51,567 nucleotides of DNA from an uncultured Lachnospiraceae bacterium (GTDB lineage: Bacteria > Bacillota > Clostridia > Lachnospirales > Lachnospiraceae). The DNA lies in assembly GCA_910587635.1 (NCBI GenBank), contig CAJUNB010000029.1, forward strand, positions 1 through 51,567, in the 5' to 3' direction. Made by a program: the position numbers and the translations under genes. Numbering within the stretch: position 1 is the first letter of the stretch; each line of letters starts with the position of its first letter. The notes beneath the pieces were generated by a model that searched no databases, was not told the DNA's origin, and worked only from the letters and a program-made list of their open reading frames with translations. Positions 26,126-35,778 of the stretch are shown here, piece by piece.

Positions 26126-26141
26126 TTTCCCTCTTTCCCTA

Positions 26142-26525
26142 TCAGCTCCCATGTGGCCGGCTCTGATTCATGACATCTTTCCAAGTATCTCTCATACTCC
26201 GCAGATGAGTCAATACCTCTTCCAGAATCTCCTTGTCCTTATAGGCATTTGCTTCCCGAAGCCGCCGCATCAAATAGACATATACATTTTCAAATTCTTT
26301 ATACACCGGATACTTCTCATCCAGTGATCTGAGAAACTCTTCTATAATCTTTTCTGTTTTTATGATGTTGGTATGCGCCTTTTCAATATCCTTATTTTCG
26401 ATTCCAACAATAGCGATATTACAAAACTTAATCGCTCCTTCATACAGCATCAATGTCAGCTCTGCTGGAGATGCTGTCAATACTTTGTTTCGATTATATG
26501 CGGCATACGCATCTGGTAACGGCAT
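26142..26525 (-). CDS. fliS: Flagellar export chaperone FliS
   Basis: 127 residues of helical protein starting MPLPDAYAAYNRNKVLTASP, with PAELTLMLYEGAIKFCNIA typical of FliS. FliS binds the C-terminus of flagellin in the cytoplasm and delivers it to the export gate. Follows fliD by 53 bases, the conserved order. Confidence 0.96.
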   Translation of the reverse strand: MPLPDAYAAYNRNKVLTASPAELTLMLYEGAIKFCNIAIVGIENKDIEKAHTNIIKTEKIIEEFLRSLDEKYPVYKEFENVYVYLMRRLREANAYKDKEILEEVLTHLRSMRDTWKDVMNQSRPHGS

Positions 26526-26578
26526 TTGGTACCTCCTTGTCCCGTCTGCATTTATTTCACCTACGGTCTGCCCGAGTC

Positions 26579-28663
26579 TTATGCTCCTCCAAATAGGCTA
26601 CTGAGATAACTCTGGGTGGAGTTTAGCTTTGATAGAGCTGTCTCCATTTGAGAGAACTGTTTATAATATCTGTCTTCCAGATTTTTCAGCTTTGTCTCCT
26701 GTGCAGCAATCTTCTTTTTATAATCATCATACTGCGTTTTCATCAATTTGTCATCATAAATCTTTGAATAACTCCGGTAATCTGTACTCTGCATCTGCTT
26801 ATTCAGCTCTGTATGCAGATTTCCGATAAGCGTGGAGAAAAAGTTGGCTACTGTATCTGGATCATTGGCAATCGCCGCCTTTAACAGGTCTTCATTACCG
26901 GATGTAGCGCTGTCGTCAGGATTTCCATCAATATGGAATACACCCTTTTCATTATCACCGGAAAGGAAATAATTCATGGTACTGATACCAAAACTGGAAA
27001 GGCTGTAACTCTTCCCATTTATTTTATAACTGCTTAACATTGCTTCCTTAAATGTACTGATTATGGTAGACAGATTATCGTCTCTGCGCAACAGAGAATC
27101 TTTGATTTTCTTTTCCCATTTTTCTACTTCCGTATCAGACAGGGCATCCTTTTCCTCATCTGTCAGAGGCTCATATCCTTTAGAAGACTCTGCGTTGTAC
27201 ATCGAATCCATCTCTTTGATCAATTCGTTGTATTCTTTAAAGAAGTTTACAATAGTATCATAGACACCGTCCACATCGTCAGACGTAGTGATCGTTGTTT
27301 CGATATACTTACCATCTGCTCCAATGGCACTAACACCGTTAGCAGTGATTGTCAGTCCGTTTATGGTATAACTGTTATTTTCAGATTCGTATTCCGCTCC
27401 ATTGAGCAAAATCGCACCATTCTGTCCATAAATACGAACAGCTGTGTCACTGGGCTTTACACTGGAATCTGTCAATGCCTTATGGGCTGCCTCCGCCGCT
27501 GTGATACCATCTGCAGTAGTCTTTGAAATCAGATTGTATTCTGCAACACCGGGCAATACAATACCCATGGAATCAGCAGCAGTTTTTGCCACTTCAAAAG
27601 CGTCATCCACTCTGTCCAGAGATTCCTGGGCCGCTGCTTTTTCATCTGCCGTTGCCGTACTGGAATTGATAATGGAGTTATAATAATCCTTCAATACATT
27701 TGTCGTATTTGCCAGCTCTTTTTGCGCCTTTTCAGATTCCAGCCAGTTATTACTTTTATCTTCATCGCTGCTGAGCTTATCTCTGGCATCCTTCAGACTG
27801 TTTACTCTGTCTTCCAGAGCTGTCAGACTATCAAAGAGTTCCGATGCCTTCTTAGCCGCCGTTTCCTTTACTTTTTCCTGGAAAACAGCACTGGTACTAT
27901 CGAAGACATAATTCCCTGAGCCAGCTGGCTGTTCTTCATAACACTCTGCCCAATATTTATAACTCTGATAAGTCTTGCTGTCCGGATCCGTGATATCACT
28001 TTCTGCCAGCAAGCCGAGCTGCTCCAGTGCTGTCAGACCATTCACATTGCCCGCCGTAATGGAAAAGTCGTTCTTTACGCCACCGTCATTGGCATTTACA
28101 AAGATACGTTGATTTACTTCGTCAAAATTAGCCTTTACTCCCGCATTGTTTAGTGTGCTGATTACGTCTGTAATCGTAGAATTACCCTTTAAGCTCACAA
28201 CGGTTTCAGAAGAACCATTCATAACTCGCAGAGAGATTTCATCGGAGTCCCCAAGAGTAGCGCCATTTTTAGCCGCCAGCTCCGCCAGTGTAGTGCTGCC
28301 TGTGACACTCTTGTCATTGCTCAGCTTTCCACCCGTGAGATAACCTGCCTTAGCCATTTTTGTCACGGCCAACGTCTGCGTGCCGTTCACTGCATTGACA
28401 CTTGTCACCACAGACGCAATACTGCTGTCGGCCACTGTTGTCTTTTTCTTTCTATAAGAACCCGCCAGCTTTAAATTATCAAGCTGTCTTGTAAAAAATG
28501 TATATATTTTTGTATTAAGGTCTTTCCAGGCGTCCTGTTTCCACTCAAGTCTTGTCTGAGCCTTTACAAGGTCATCCTTTTTTTTACTGGAAGCTTTTAC
28601 AAGCTCCTGTACCATACTGTCTGTATCGAGTCCGGATGCAATACCGGAAATTCTCATAGTCAT
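26579..28663 (-). CDS. fliD: Flagellar hook-associated protein 2 (filament cap)
   Basis: 694 residues. FliD N-domain MRISGIASGLDTDSMVQELV, GTQTLAVTKMAKAGYL around residue 95, and the C-terminal coiled coil ending LEDRYYKQFSQMETALSKLN and QSYLSSLFGGA. The family is usually 450-550 residues; the surplus is a mostly helical insert at about residues 230-385 (Lys/Glu/Ala-rich, with KDARDKLSSDEDKSNN). FliD caps the growing filament and folds flagellin there. AGGAGG eight bases before the first ATG. 12 bases after flaG, so same transcript. Confidence 0.95.
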   Translation of the reverse strand: MTMRISGIASGLDTDSMVQELVKASSKKKDDLVKAQTRLEWKQDAWKDLNTKIYTFFTRQLDNLKLAGSYRKKKTTVADSSIASVVTSVNAVNGTQTLAVTKMAKAGYLTGGKLSNDKSVTGSTTLAELAAKNGATLGDSDEISLRVMNGSSETVVSLKGNSTITDVISTLNNAGVKANFDEVNQRIFVNANDGGVKNDFSITAGNVNGLTALEQLGLLAESDITDPDSKTYQSYKYWAECYEEQPAGSGNYVFDSTSAVFQEKVKETAAKKASELFDSLTALEDRVNSLKDARDKLSSDEDKSNNWLESEKAQKELANTTNVLKDYYNSIINSSTATADEKAAAQESLDRVDDAFEVAKTAADSMGIVLPGVAEYNLISKTTADGITAAEAAHKALTDSSVKPSDTAVRIYGQNGAILLNGAEYESENNSYTINGLTITANGVSAIGADGKYIETTITTSDDVDGVYDTIVNFFKEYNELIKEMDSMYNAESSKGYEPLTDEEKDALSDTEVEKWEKKIKDSLLRRDDNLSTIISTFKEAMLSSYKINGKSYSLSSFGISTMNYFLSGDNEKGVFHIDGNPDDSATSGNEDLLKAAIANDPDTVANFFSTLIGNLHTELNKQMQSTDYRSYSKIYDDKLMKTQYDDYKKKIAAQETKLKNLEDRYYKQFSQMETALSKLNSTQSYLSSLFGGA

Positions 28664-28675
28664 GCGATTTACCTC

Positions 28676-29104
28676 CTACCCTTTTTCATCGATGAGAATA
28701 CCCGCCATCTCCCAAACCATCGTTATCATATCAAGTGTCTTTTCAGGCGGAAATTCTTTCAGAACTTCTTTTGATTCCTTATCTACGATCTTGATCATAA
28801 TACGGTTTGTTCCTTCATGGATGCCGAAAATAGCTTCCGAATTACCCATTTTTTTATTGAATTCTTCCACCATCTTTTTAATATTTTCCTGAGACTGGGC
28901 CTGCTGTTCCATCAGGCTCTCATTCTGATCCTCCTGCCCATCTGTCTCACTTGCATTTTTAACGACAAGCGTCGTAGCATCTACCGGCTTTTGTGTCTCC
29001 ACTTTTACCGCAGTTACATCCGTGTCCACCGCAGCCTGTTTTTCTGTGGGCTTCTGTGCCGATGCCTGAAATGTCATGGCACTGTTTACTGGTTCAATGT
29101 TCAT
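28676..29104 (-). CDS. flaG: FlaG family protein
   Basis: 142 residues: a low-complexity polar N-terminus (residues 1-75), then the FlaG domain with EFNKKMGNSEAIFGIHE, RIMIKIVDKESKEVLKEFPPEKTLDM. FlaG is associated with filament length control. First gene after a sigma-28 type promoter (29163-29190). GGAGG nine bases before ATG. Confidence 0.9.
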   Translation of the reverse strand: MNIEPVNSAMTFQASAQKPTEKQAAVDTDVTAVKVETQKPVDATTLVVKNASETDGQEDQNESLMEQQAQSQENIKKMVEEFNKKMGNSEAIFGIHEGTNRIMIKIVDKESKEVLKEFPPEKTLDMITMVWEMAGILIDEKG

Positions 29105-29162
29105 GAAAAATCACCTCCGTGTGATAAATAAAATAATAATTACACTAAACTCTCTACTGCTA

Positions 29163-29190
29163 TTATCGGTTAAAAAAAAGAAAATGTTTA
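29163..29190 (-). promoter_or_regulatory. Sigma-28 type promoter of flaG-fliD-fliS
   Basis: TAAA (29187-29190), 16-base spacer, ACCGATAA (29163-29170) on the minus strand, close to the sigma-D/FliA consensus TAAA-N15-GCCGATAA. The -35 lies within the downstream arm of the csrA terminator. Confidence 0.6.
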
Positions 29191-29210
29191 TAGCTGCCAT
29201 AAACATTTTC
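29172..29210 (-). terminator. Terminator after csrA
   Basis: GAAAATGTTTA and TAAACATTTTC form a perfect 11-base stem followed by eight T residues. It begins about 28 bases past the csrA stop and overlaps the flaG promoter. Confidence 0.88.
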
Positions 29211-29238
29211 TAAATTTAGATCTCCACTTTTACACTTT

Positions 29239-29457
29239 TTAACCAAGCAGATTTTTCAAATTTTCCAGAGTATCGGTGTTCATCGCTTCTTTATTCGCTT
29301 CCTGAATCTGAATATATACTTCTTTTCGGTACACCGGCACTTCCCTCGGAGCGGCAATCCCCAGCTTCACCTGCTCTCCCTTGATCTCCAGAACTGTTAT
29401 TTCGATATTATTGTTGATTATCAGTGCTTCGCCTTTCTTTCTTGATAATGCCAACAT
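29239..29457 (-). CDS. csrA: Carbon storage regulator CsrA
   Basis: 72 residues, the usual size. Starts MLALSRKKGEALIINNNIEI and has LGIAAPREVPVYRKEVY, including the conserved arginine of the RNA-binding strand. CsrA is a dimer that represses flagellin translation until FliW sequesters it. The ATG at 29457 is separated by one base from the fliW stop, with AAGGCGGG within the end of fliW as ribosome binding site, so translation is coupled. The longer reading frame upstream lies inside fliW and is not real. Confidence 0.98.
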   Translation of the reverse strand: MLALSRKKGEALIINNNIEITVLEIKGEQVKLGIAAPREVPVYRKEVYIQIQEANKEAMNTDTLENLKNLLG

Positions 29458-29458
29458 A

Positions 29459-29920
29459 CTATTCACCCGCCTTCTTTGCCGTCTGCAAAATATCATAAAT
29501 CGGATATTTAACGGAATATTTTTCATCATCTACAATGATCTGGCAAGCCTTCCTGGACTGGGCGTGTACTAGAATAGGTGCCCGCAGATTGATACTCATC
29601 TTTTTAATATCCGAAGGCACTGTCAATGTGACAAGTACCAGGACATGATCCGGATCCAGTCCCCCGATTGGTTTCAAGAGTTCATCTTCCACCTGCGGAT
29701 TATAATCCGGCATAATCACAAGAGGATCCAGTACCGGCATGGCAAATGCCGGTTCCTCCAAAGACTGCATCCATCTCACTGTGCCTCCGTCCGCTTTTTC
29801 CACGTCATGAACCAATGCAAATCTTTTTAATTCAGGAAATCCTACAATTCCATTCTCAAAGCATATAACCTTTTCCTCATCTATTTCAATTTCTCCGAAA
29901 ATTTTAGTTTTTACTTTCAT
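29459..29920 (-). CDS. fliW: Flagellar assembly factor FliW
   Basis: 153 residues. MKVKTKIFGEIEIDEEKVICFENGIVGFPELKRF at the N-terminus (quoted in two parts: FGEIEIDEEKV, GIVGFPELKRF) and NLRAPILVHAQSRKACQII at the C-terminus are diagnostic. FliW is the protein antagonist of CsrA and also binds flagellin, closing a feedback loop on filament supply. Sits between flgL and csrA in the same transcript, the classic Firmicutes order. AAGGAG six bases upstream. Confidence 0.92.
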   Translation of the reverse strand: MKVKTKIFGEIEIDEEKVICFENGIVGFPELKRFALVHDVEKADGGTVRWMQSLEEPAFAMPVLDPLVIMPDYNPQVEDELLKPIGGLDPDHVLVLVTLTVPSDIKKMSINLRAPILVHAQSRKACQIIVDDEKYSVKYPIYDILQTAKKAGE

Positions 29921-29959
29921 ATTGGCTCCTTTTATTGTAAAATCTTTAGGCGCGGGTAT

Positions 29960-31588
29960 TTAGACGAAATTCAACAGACTGTTTTCTGTAATCTTACCGG
30001 TTGCCATCAGTGCCCCATCATAAGCCAGCTTTGCCTGAGCCAGATTGGTAGCTGCCTCGGCCGTATCCACCTGTTCATTGTCTTTCACCAGATCCTTAAA
30101 GTTGGACTTCTGAGAATCAAGCCTCGTCTTCACAAGCTCCAATTTGCTGGAACGCGTTCCTACCGCTGTCATCTCCAGTTTTGCCTTATCGTGATGTCCC
30201 TGCATCTGACTGATACCATGTTCAAACGTCTTTTGCAGTTTCTCACCAAGGAAAGTCAGTGCCTTATTGGCCGCAGCCAGATTTTTCTCTGCTGCTTCAT
30301 ATTTAGCCTTATCCGTATTAGGATCCAATTCCTTCTTAATAGTTTCCAGAGTGGAAATCGTACTTTCCATATTCTGTACCTGTTCCAGGATTGAAATCAT
30401 GTCGTCTACATCTCTGCCGATATCATGGGTAAAAACGTCAGAAGCCAATGTGTTGACACGAACACTCTGGTTGAAGCCCACATCATAGGCTATGATCTGA
30501 TCGTTGACATCCTGATCTTTATTATGTTCAATCGTCTTGCCGTCAGGTGTCCTCTCTGTACACTCAAAATAATGCTGGGGTTTCAGATCCCCTTCCTTCC
30601 AGTTATTCTTCGTATAAGTAATGGAAATCTGTCCCTCGTTGACATCTTTTGTATTGGCATAATCCCTTGTCATATTCATTTCTGCATATGCCTTGTCATT
30701 CAGGATCAATTCCCCAGTCTCCGGGATAAACACAGCATAGGGCGCATCATTCCCTGCAGCATCCTTCTTTCCCTGCGCATACAGATAGGGATCTTCCATC
30801 GTATTGGGCGCAACCGGCGCTCCTGTCTCATCATAGAGCATCTCCCCATTCTGAGAGATGACAGCTATTGGCAGGTCTTTTGCCACGATCATGCCAGTCG
30901 CATCAAAACCGTAATATTGCACTTTGGGCATTGTATCCGGACTCAGATCACTGTAGGAAAGCCGTATTCTGTGCACTGTTTCCTGATAGACATCGGTCTC
31001 ATCAAATACTGTCGTATCATAATTTCCGGCATTGAGAGAATCCAGAGTATCGGCACCGTCACGGGCTTTTACATAAATAATATCCTCCATCACTGCCTTC
31101 GTTATCTTTTCTGTAATATCATAGCTTGTTTTATTATCGTCTTCCTGGAACCGCAGCTTGGTACTCGTACGATAACCGGTAAAGATATTACGTCCCGCAT
31201 AATCCGCATCTCCCCTGGCGTAAATCCCCTCCCGCAGCTCTTTTAAACTGTCTATCATCGTCTGCTTATCTATTGATTCCCACTTCTTATTGGCACCGGT
31301 ATTGCACTCTTCTATCATCTTTTCCAGAGACTCGATAACAGAATTAATCGTATCTTCTGTCACTGTCAGCCAGCTGTCCGCATCTTCTGCATTTTTGTCT
31401 CTGAACTGAGTAACATCCGCAAGGGTACTGCGCAAGCGCAAAGCACGGATTGCAATCACCGGATCCTCCGACGGTCTTGTTATTTTCTTGCCGGTTGCCA
31501 TCTGGGTATTGTATTTATCTTCCAATATTTTGTTCATATTCAGATTGGATAAAGAATTATTCTGTATAATTTTATTTGTAATTCTCAT
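29960..31588 (-). CDS. flgL: Flagellar hook-associated protein 3
   Basis: 542 residues. N-terminal MRITNKIIQNNSLSNLNMNK with GKKITRPSEDPV and C-terminal DTAEAATNLAQAKLAYDGAL are the flagellin-like helices of FlgL. The family is commonly about 300 residues in Bacillus; the surplus is a central surface-exposed region (about 170-390). Forms the upper ring of the hook-filament junction. 18 bases after the second flgK paralog. Confidence 0.93.
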   Translation of the reverse strand: MRITNKIIQNNSLSNLNMNKILEDKYNTQMATGKKITRPSEDPVIAIRALRLRSTLADVTQFRDKNAEDADSWLTVTEDTINSVIESLEKMIEECNTGANKKWESIDKQTMIDSLKELREGIYARGDADYAGRNIFTGYRTSTKLRFQEDDNKTSYDITEKITKAVMEDIIYVKARDGADTLDSLNAGNYDTTVFDETDVYQETVHRIRLSYSDLSPDTMPKVQYYGFDATGMIVAKDLPIAVISQNGEMLYDETGAPVAPNTMEDPYLYAQGKKDAAGNDAPYAVFIPETGELILNDKAYAEMNMTRDYANTKDVNEGQISITYTKNNWKEGDLKPQHYFECTERTPDGKTIEHNKDQDVNDQIIAYDVGFNQSVRVNTLASDVFTHDIGRDVDDMISILEQVQNMESTISTLETIKKELDPNTDKAKYEAAEKNLAAANKALTFLGEKLQKTFEHGISQMQGHHDKAKLEMTAVGTRSSKLELVKTRLDSQKSNFKDLVKDNEQVDTAEAATNLAQAKLAYDGALMATGKITENSLLNFV

Positions 31589-31606
31589 ACTCTTTCTCCC
31601 TTATTT

Positions 31607-33514
31607 TTATACGCCTGTCTCAAGAATCAACCGGTCATATATTTCTGTCAATGTCTGCACCATCTTACATGCCAGGTTATAAGCTTCCCTGTATTTTACA
31701 AGACTCATTGCCTCCTCATCTTCATCCACACCAGATACAGATAGTCTCTGTGTATCGATGGACTTAGCAATATGGGAATAATTATCGCTGAAATTCTTTG
31801 CGCTCTGCCCGTTCAGAGAAACATCCGACAGTATACACTGGAGAAACTGACTTGCAGAACTGCCACGGAATTTCATCTTGTTCACATTGGTTTTCAAATC
31901 AATCAGTTCATCTACGATATCGTACTTGCTTTCATTGTCCGCATTGTTCGTATGGGTTGCCATCAGATCCGGATCTTTTAACATGGCATCATCCACAGCG
32001 AAATTGAAAGCCGTAAGTCGATAATAACTGTTATCTGTAGAAGAAATGGAAAAACTCTCTCCATCCGGTGACAAATAGGAATCCGCAAAATCCCACTGTC
32101 CGCTATCCGTAAGTTTATCCCCTTTAAACAGAGGTTTCCCCTTGTTGCCGTAATTGTCCACAGAGCCTTCCTGTGTCATAATATCATTAAACGCTTTTGT
32201 ATAGCTGCGAACCCATTCGTTCATCTGCTCCATATAATACGGAATACCCTGATAATCAATAGCACTCCCTATTGTGGCTTCTTTACCGATCGCACCAAAT
32301 ACATTGGTGCTCTCATTTTTTGTGCTGTCACTGACGACAAATTCATAAGAATAGATTCCCGTTGTTTTATTATAATTCATTGTCCAGGAATCAAAGTGAA
32401 ATTCCTTGTTTCCCAGCATGATAACACCGCCACTGTCAGACAGTGTACATTTATTGATATCTTTCAAGTATTCTGCCGTAACATCGATTGTTACGGTACT
32501 GTGCGCTTTCCCATCGATCGTTTTAGAACCGATATTAGATACCGTACCATGGAAGTATTCACCGTTATTTCCGTCACGGAGCTGTGCCAGTCCTTTCAGC
32601 TTGCCTCCCATACTTGCATTTTTCAAACTGAATTTATTGCCGTTGGACCAGACGATATCATACAATCCGTCTGCATCATTCTGATTTACCTTTTCATCAG
32701 AAGTCCTTGCCTTACAGATCAGGGAATAGGAAACCCTGTCATCTACCAGCGTCTGTCCCCCTGCAATCTTCACGATGTAACGGGTAGCTCCTGTATCTCT
32801 GCCCGGATTGTTGGGATCTTCCACATTCTGTTCTTCCGTTTCCACATCCACAATCTGAGAAAGTTCATCGATCAGCAAAGCCCTCTGATCTCTCAGCTCA
32901 TTGGCATTGCCGCCGCCGATCTCGATGACATTGATCTGTTTATTTAACGTAACGAGCTCCTGAGCAATGGAATTGATCTGATCTACGTTTACCTTAATCT
33001 CGGCATTCATATCCTTCTGCATTTTTTGCAGATTGCTCGCCATTGTATTAAAATATTCCGTCAGTGCTTCAGCAGTTCCCAGAAATGCCCTTCTAGGATC
33101 TTCTGTACCGGAATCTTTCTTTACATCTGCCAGTGCCGCATACATATCATCAAAAATCGTATTGAAGCCTTTTAATGCTTCATCTTCCGTACCTTCATCA
33201 ATGAAATAATCTTCGATCTGCTTCATATAATAATTCTTAACCGAATATTCTCCTACATATGCGTTATTTCGCCAGTATTTATAATCATAAAATTCATCTC
33301 TGTACCGCTCGATCGCCAAAACATCTACTCCGGCTCCGGCACAACCATAAGAAGTAAAGGTGCGCAGTGCCTCTGTAGCCTGCTGTACTGTGTGCTGCCT
33401 GCTGTACCCTTTTGTATTGACATTGGAAACATTGTTGCCTGTCGTATTGATCGCCGCATTGGCTGCTGTCAGTCCTAAATAAGCTGTATTCAATCCAAAA
33501 AATGTAGATGGCAT
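31607..33514 (-). CDS. flgK: Flagellar hook-associated protein 1 paralog
   Basis: 635 residues. N-terminus FFGLNTAYLGLTAANAAI with NTTGNNVSNVNTKGYSRQ is the rod/hook family signature, and the C-terminus (SGVDEDEEAMSLVKYREAY, MVQTLTEIYDRLI) is the FlgK closing helix. It is the second FlgK-type gene in a row, 25 bases after the first, and only moderately similar to it. One may form the junction and the other a variant ring, or both may mix. GGGGAG eight bases before ATG. Confidence 0.88.
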   Translation of the reverse strand: MPSTFFGLNTAYLGLTAANAAINTTGNNVSNVNTKGYSRQHTVQQATEALRTFTSYGCAGAGVDVLAIERYRDEFYDYKYWRNNAYVGEYSVKNYYMKQIEDYFIDEGTEDEALKGFNTIFDDMYAALADVKKDSGTEDPRRAFLGTAEALTEYFNTMASNLQKMQKDMNAEIKVNVDQINSIAQELVTLNKQINVIEIGGGNANELRDQRALLIDELSQIVDVETEEQNVEDPNNPGRDTGATRYIVKIAGGQTLVDDRVSYSLICKARTSDEKVNQNDADGLYDIVWSNGNKFSLKNASMGGKLKGLAQLRDGNNGEYFHGTVSNIGSKTIDGKAHSTVTIDVTAEYLKDINKCTLSDSGGVIMLGNKEFHFDSWTMNYNKTTGIYSYEFVVSDSTKNESTNVFGAIGKEATIGSAIDYQGIPYYMEQMNEWVRSYTKAFNDIMTQEGSVDNYGNKGKPLFKGDKLTDSGQWDFADSYLSPDGESFSISSTDNSYYRLTAFNFAVDDAMLKDPDLMATHTNNADNESKYDIVDELIDLKTNVNKMKFRGSSASQFLQCILSDVSLNGQSAKNFSDNYSHIAKSIDTQRLSVSGVDEDEEAMSLVKYREAYNLACKMVQTLTEIYDRLILETGV

Positions 33515-33539
33515 ATGTCATTCTCCCCTTTCCGTCCCA

Positions 33540-35234
33540 TTAGCCTGCCATGGAGTTGATCAGATGCTCCAACATCTCATCCACTACATTGATATACCGA
33601 CTGGAAGCGTTATAGGCATTCTGGAATTTTACCATATTCGTCAATTCTTCATCAGAAGAAACACCCATGATCTGCTCTCTGGCATAACAGGTAGCTTCCA
33701 CTGTACCGTTCTGATTTTCATTAATCTTTCGCAGTACCATACCCGTATTTCCGATCTGCGTCATCAGATCAGAATAATAGTCTGTAAAATCTGATTTCAT
33801 CGACACAGTTGGATTAAGATGAAGCTCAGCTGCCTGAAATGCCGCTGCCAGTTTATCTGCCGTCTCCTGATCCTCTTTCCCGTCGGGTTTCAACAACCCC
33901 AGTTTCGTAGGCTCTTTAATCAGAGCCGGATTGACTACCAGATTCATTACCGAATAGAGACTTTCCGTTTCGGAAGGATCCTCTTCATTGAAAATCCATT
34001 TGGCTTTATTGTCGGCAGGATCAATATCGTAGCGATACCCTTCCGTCACTCTCTTTTGGAAGAGCTGGATCGGCTGATAGGTCTCCACGCCGTTTACCAT
34101 AACTTTCTCACACAGATACCCTGTGTTCTGATCGGCAGCCTCTGCCAGAATACCATTCAGAGTTGTAGCCACCGCATGAATGAGCTGATCAAACTCCGCC
34201 TGAATATTCATTATTATGGAATCAGCAATCTCTTTATTGTATGTCTCAGTATCCTGAAGATCCGTATAGTTGGCGCGTTTTGTCCCTCTGGCCAATAGCA
34301 GCGCCTTCACACCGCCAATATCCATCTGAGAGTTCGGATTGTCACCAACCGAGAACTGTTTAAACACTTCGGCGCCCTCAATATTATGAGTCTTACTGCC
34401 GTCCGCATTTACAGTCGTCCGCGCATCCATTTTCCAAAATGGCGTGAAAAATCCGGTATTGCCATCCACATCCAGGTCTATCTCCAATACCATATTGCCG
34501 GTGACAAAATCATGGCCTTCCAGCTGTACTGTCACCTTCCCGAATGCATCCTCTGTATAAGAAATCCTTGCCATAGAACTGAGCTCATCCAGAATCTGAT
34601 TTCTGGCATCCCGCAGGTCATTGGCATTTTCCACGCCTCCTGCTTCTACTTTTGTAATTCTCTTGTTCAATTCAAGGATCTTTTTTCCATATTCATTAAT
34701 TGTGTTAATATCTTTCTGAATCTGCAGATTCAGATTATCCTGATAATCACAAAGTCCCTGATAAACCCCCTGAGCGCTCTCCAGGAAAGAGACGGAACGC
34801 TGTATGACAAGACCCTGTACGACAGAGTCTGTAGGTGTCTTGGCCAGCTCATCAATGGCTCTCTGTATATTTTCCATGGATTCATTGAAAGTAGCGCCGT
34901 ACAGTTCTCCAAATATCGTCTCTACCTGAGATAATGCCTGATAGGAATTGCTGTAAAATGCACTTCTCCCCGATTCCTTCCGGTATGTCTGGTCAAGGAA
35001 ATTATCCCTTACCTGTCTGACTTTGGAATATGCGACGCCCTGTCCGATTTGTTTATAAGAAATAGCAGCCGGATTCTTGGCGAACGTATTATACGTTGTA
35101 TCGCTCTGCATTACCTGCTGCCGCGTATAACCCACCGTATCGATATTAGAAAGATTGTGGGCTGTTGTATTCAATGCATTTTGACTTGTCTGTAGACCAC
35201 TTACCCCTACAAATAAATTTGACATTAACGACAT
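33540..35234 (-). CDS. flgK: Flagellar hook-associated protein 1
   Basis: 564 residues. MSNLFVGVSGLQTSQNALNT and AHNLSNIDTVGYTRQQVM at the N-terminus; MGVSSDEELTNMVKFQNAYN and YINVVDEMLEHLINSM at the C-terminus. This copy is closer than its neighbour to ordinary FlgK. It forms the first junction zone between hook and filament. Starts 20 bases after flgN, its expected export chaperone. Confidence 0.95.
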   Translation of the reverse strand: MSLMSNLFVGVSGLQTSQNALNTTAHNLSNIDTVGYTRQQVMQSDTTYNTFAKNPAAISYKQIGQGVAYSKVRQVRDNFLDQTYRKESGRSAFYSNSYQALSQVETIFGELYGATFNESMENIQRAIDELAKTPTDSVVQGLVIQRSVSFLESAQGVYQGLCDYQDNLNLQIQKDINTINEYGKKILELNKRITKVEAGGVENANDLRDARNQILDELSSMARISYTEDAFGKVTVQLEGHDFVTGNMVLEIDLDVDGNTGFFTPFWKMDARTTVNADGSKTHNIEGAEVFKQFSVGDNPNSQMDIGGVKALLLARGTKRANYTDLQDTETYNKEIADSIIMNIQAEFDQLIHAVATTLNGILAEAADQNTGYLCEKVMVNGVETYQPIQLFQKRVTEGYRYDIDPADNKAKWIFNEEDPSETESLYSVMNLVVNPALIKEPTKLGLLKPDGKEDQETADKLAAAFQAAELHLNPTVSMKSDFTDYYSDLMTQIGNTGMVLRKINENQNGTVEATCYAREQIMGVSSDEELTNMVKFQNAYNASSRYINVVDEMLEHLINSMAG

Positions 35235-35254
35235 AGGATCACCTCGTGTAAAGC

Positions 35255-35773
35255 TTATTGTTTGGCATCGAACATTCCGCTGTCCGTGCCCATAACGCTT
35301 CTAGTATTGTACGCGCCTTTGTTATAGTTAGCTGTTTCAGGCGCTCTTTTGGCCGACTGAAGCAGGTTCATATCGAACTCTACCAGTTCCAGCGCCCCCA
35401 TCAGCAGTTCTCTGTTGTGTCCGTTTATCTGCTGCATCTGGGAAAGTGTACTGCGAAGCTTATCATGTATTTCTGAGAGCATCTTCTGCTCCCGCGGGCT
35501 CTTTTCGAACATCTGAATTAGATTTTCCAGTTTCAACTGCTCAACGTCCTTGTTGATAACATCGGCAATATCGCGGATATGTTCTACTCTTTTATTCTCG
35601 AGCTGATGAATCCTGTCGATAACGTTCTGTTCCTCATCCGTGATTTCCTGTAACTGTACAATGTCTCCCTGTACAATTACAGGAGTCTTTTTTCTCGATA
35701 ATTCCAATAAGATCTCATATTCTGAATTTTCCTGTTCCAAAACTGAAATTAGGTTCTCTATCAGACTCGCCAC
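35255..35773 (-). CDS. flgN: FlgN-family export chaperone
   Basis: 172 residues, mainly two long helices (MASLIENLISVLEQENSEYE, EEQNVIDRIHQLENKRVEHI) with a polar tail ending GTDSGMFDAKQ. FlgN proteins bind FlgK and FlgL C-terminal helices before export. Position between flgM and flgK fixes the call; five bases after flgM. Confidence 0.88.
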   Translation of the reverse strand: MASLIENLISVLEQENSEYEILLELSRKKTPVIVQGDIVQLQEITDEEQNVIDRIHQLENKRVEHIRDIADVINKDVEQLKLENLIQMFEKSPREQKMLSEIHDKLRSTLSQMQQINGHNRELLMGALELVEFDMNLLQSAKRAPETANYNKGAYNTRSVMGTDSGMFDAKQ

Positions 35774-35778
35774 TGGAA

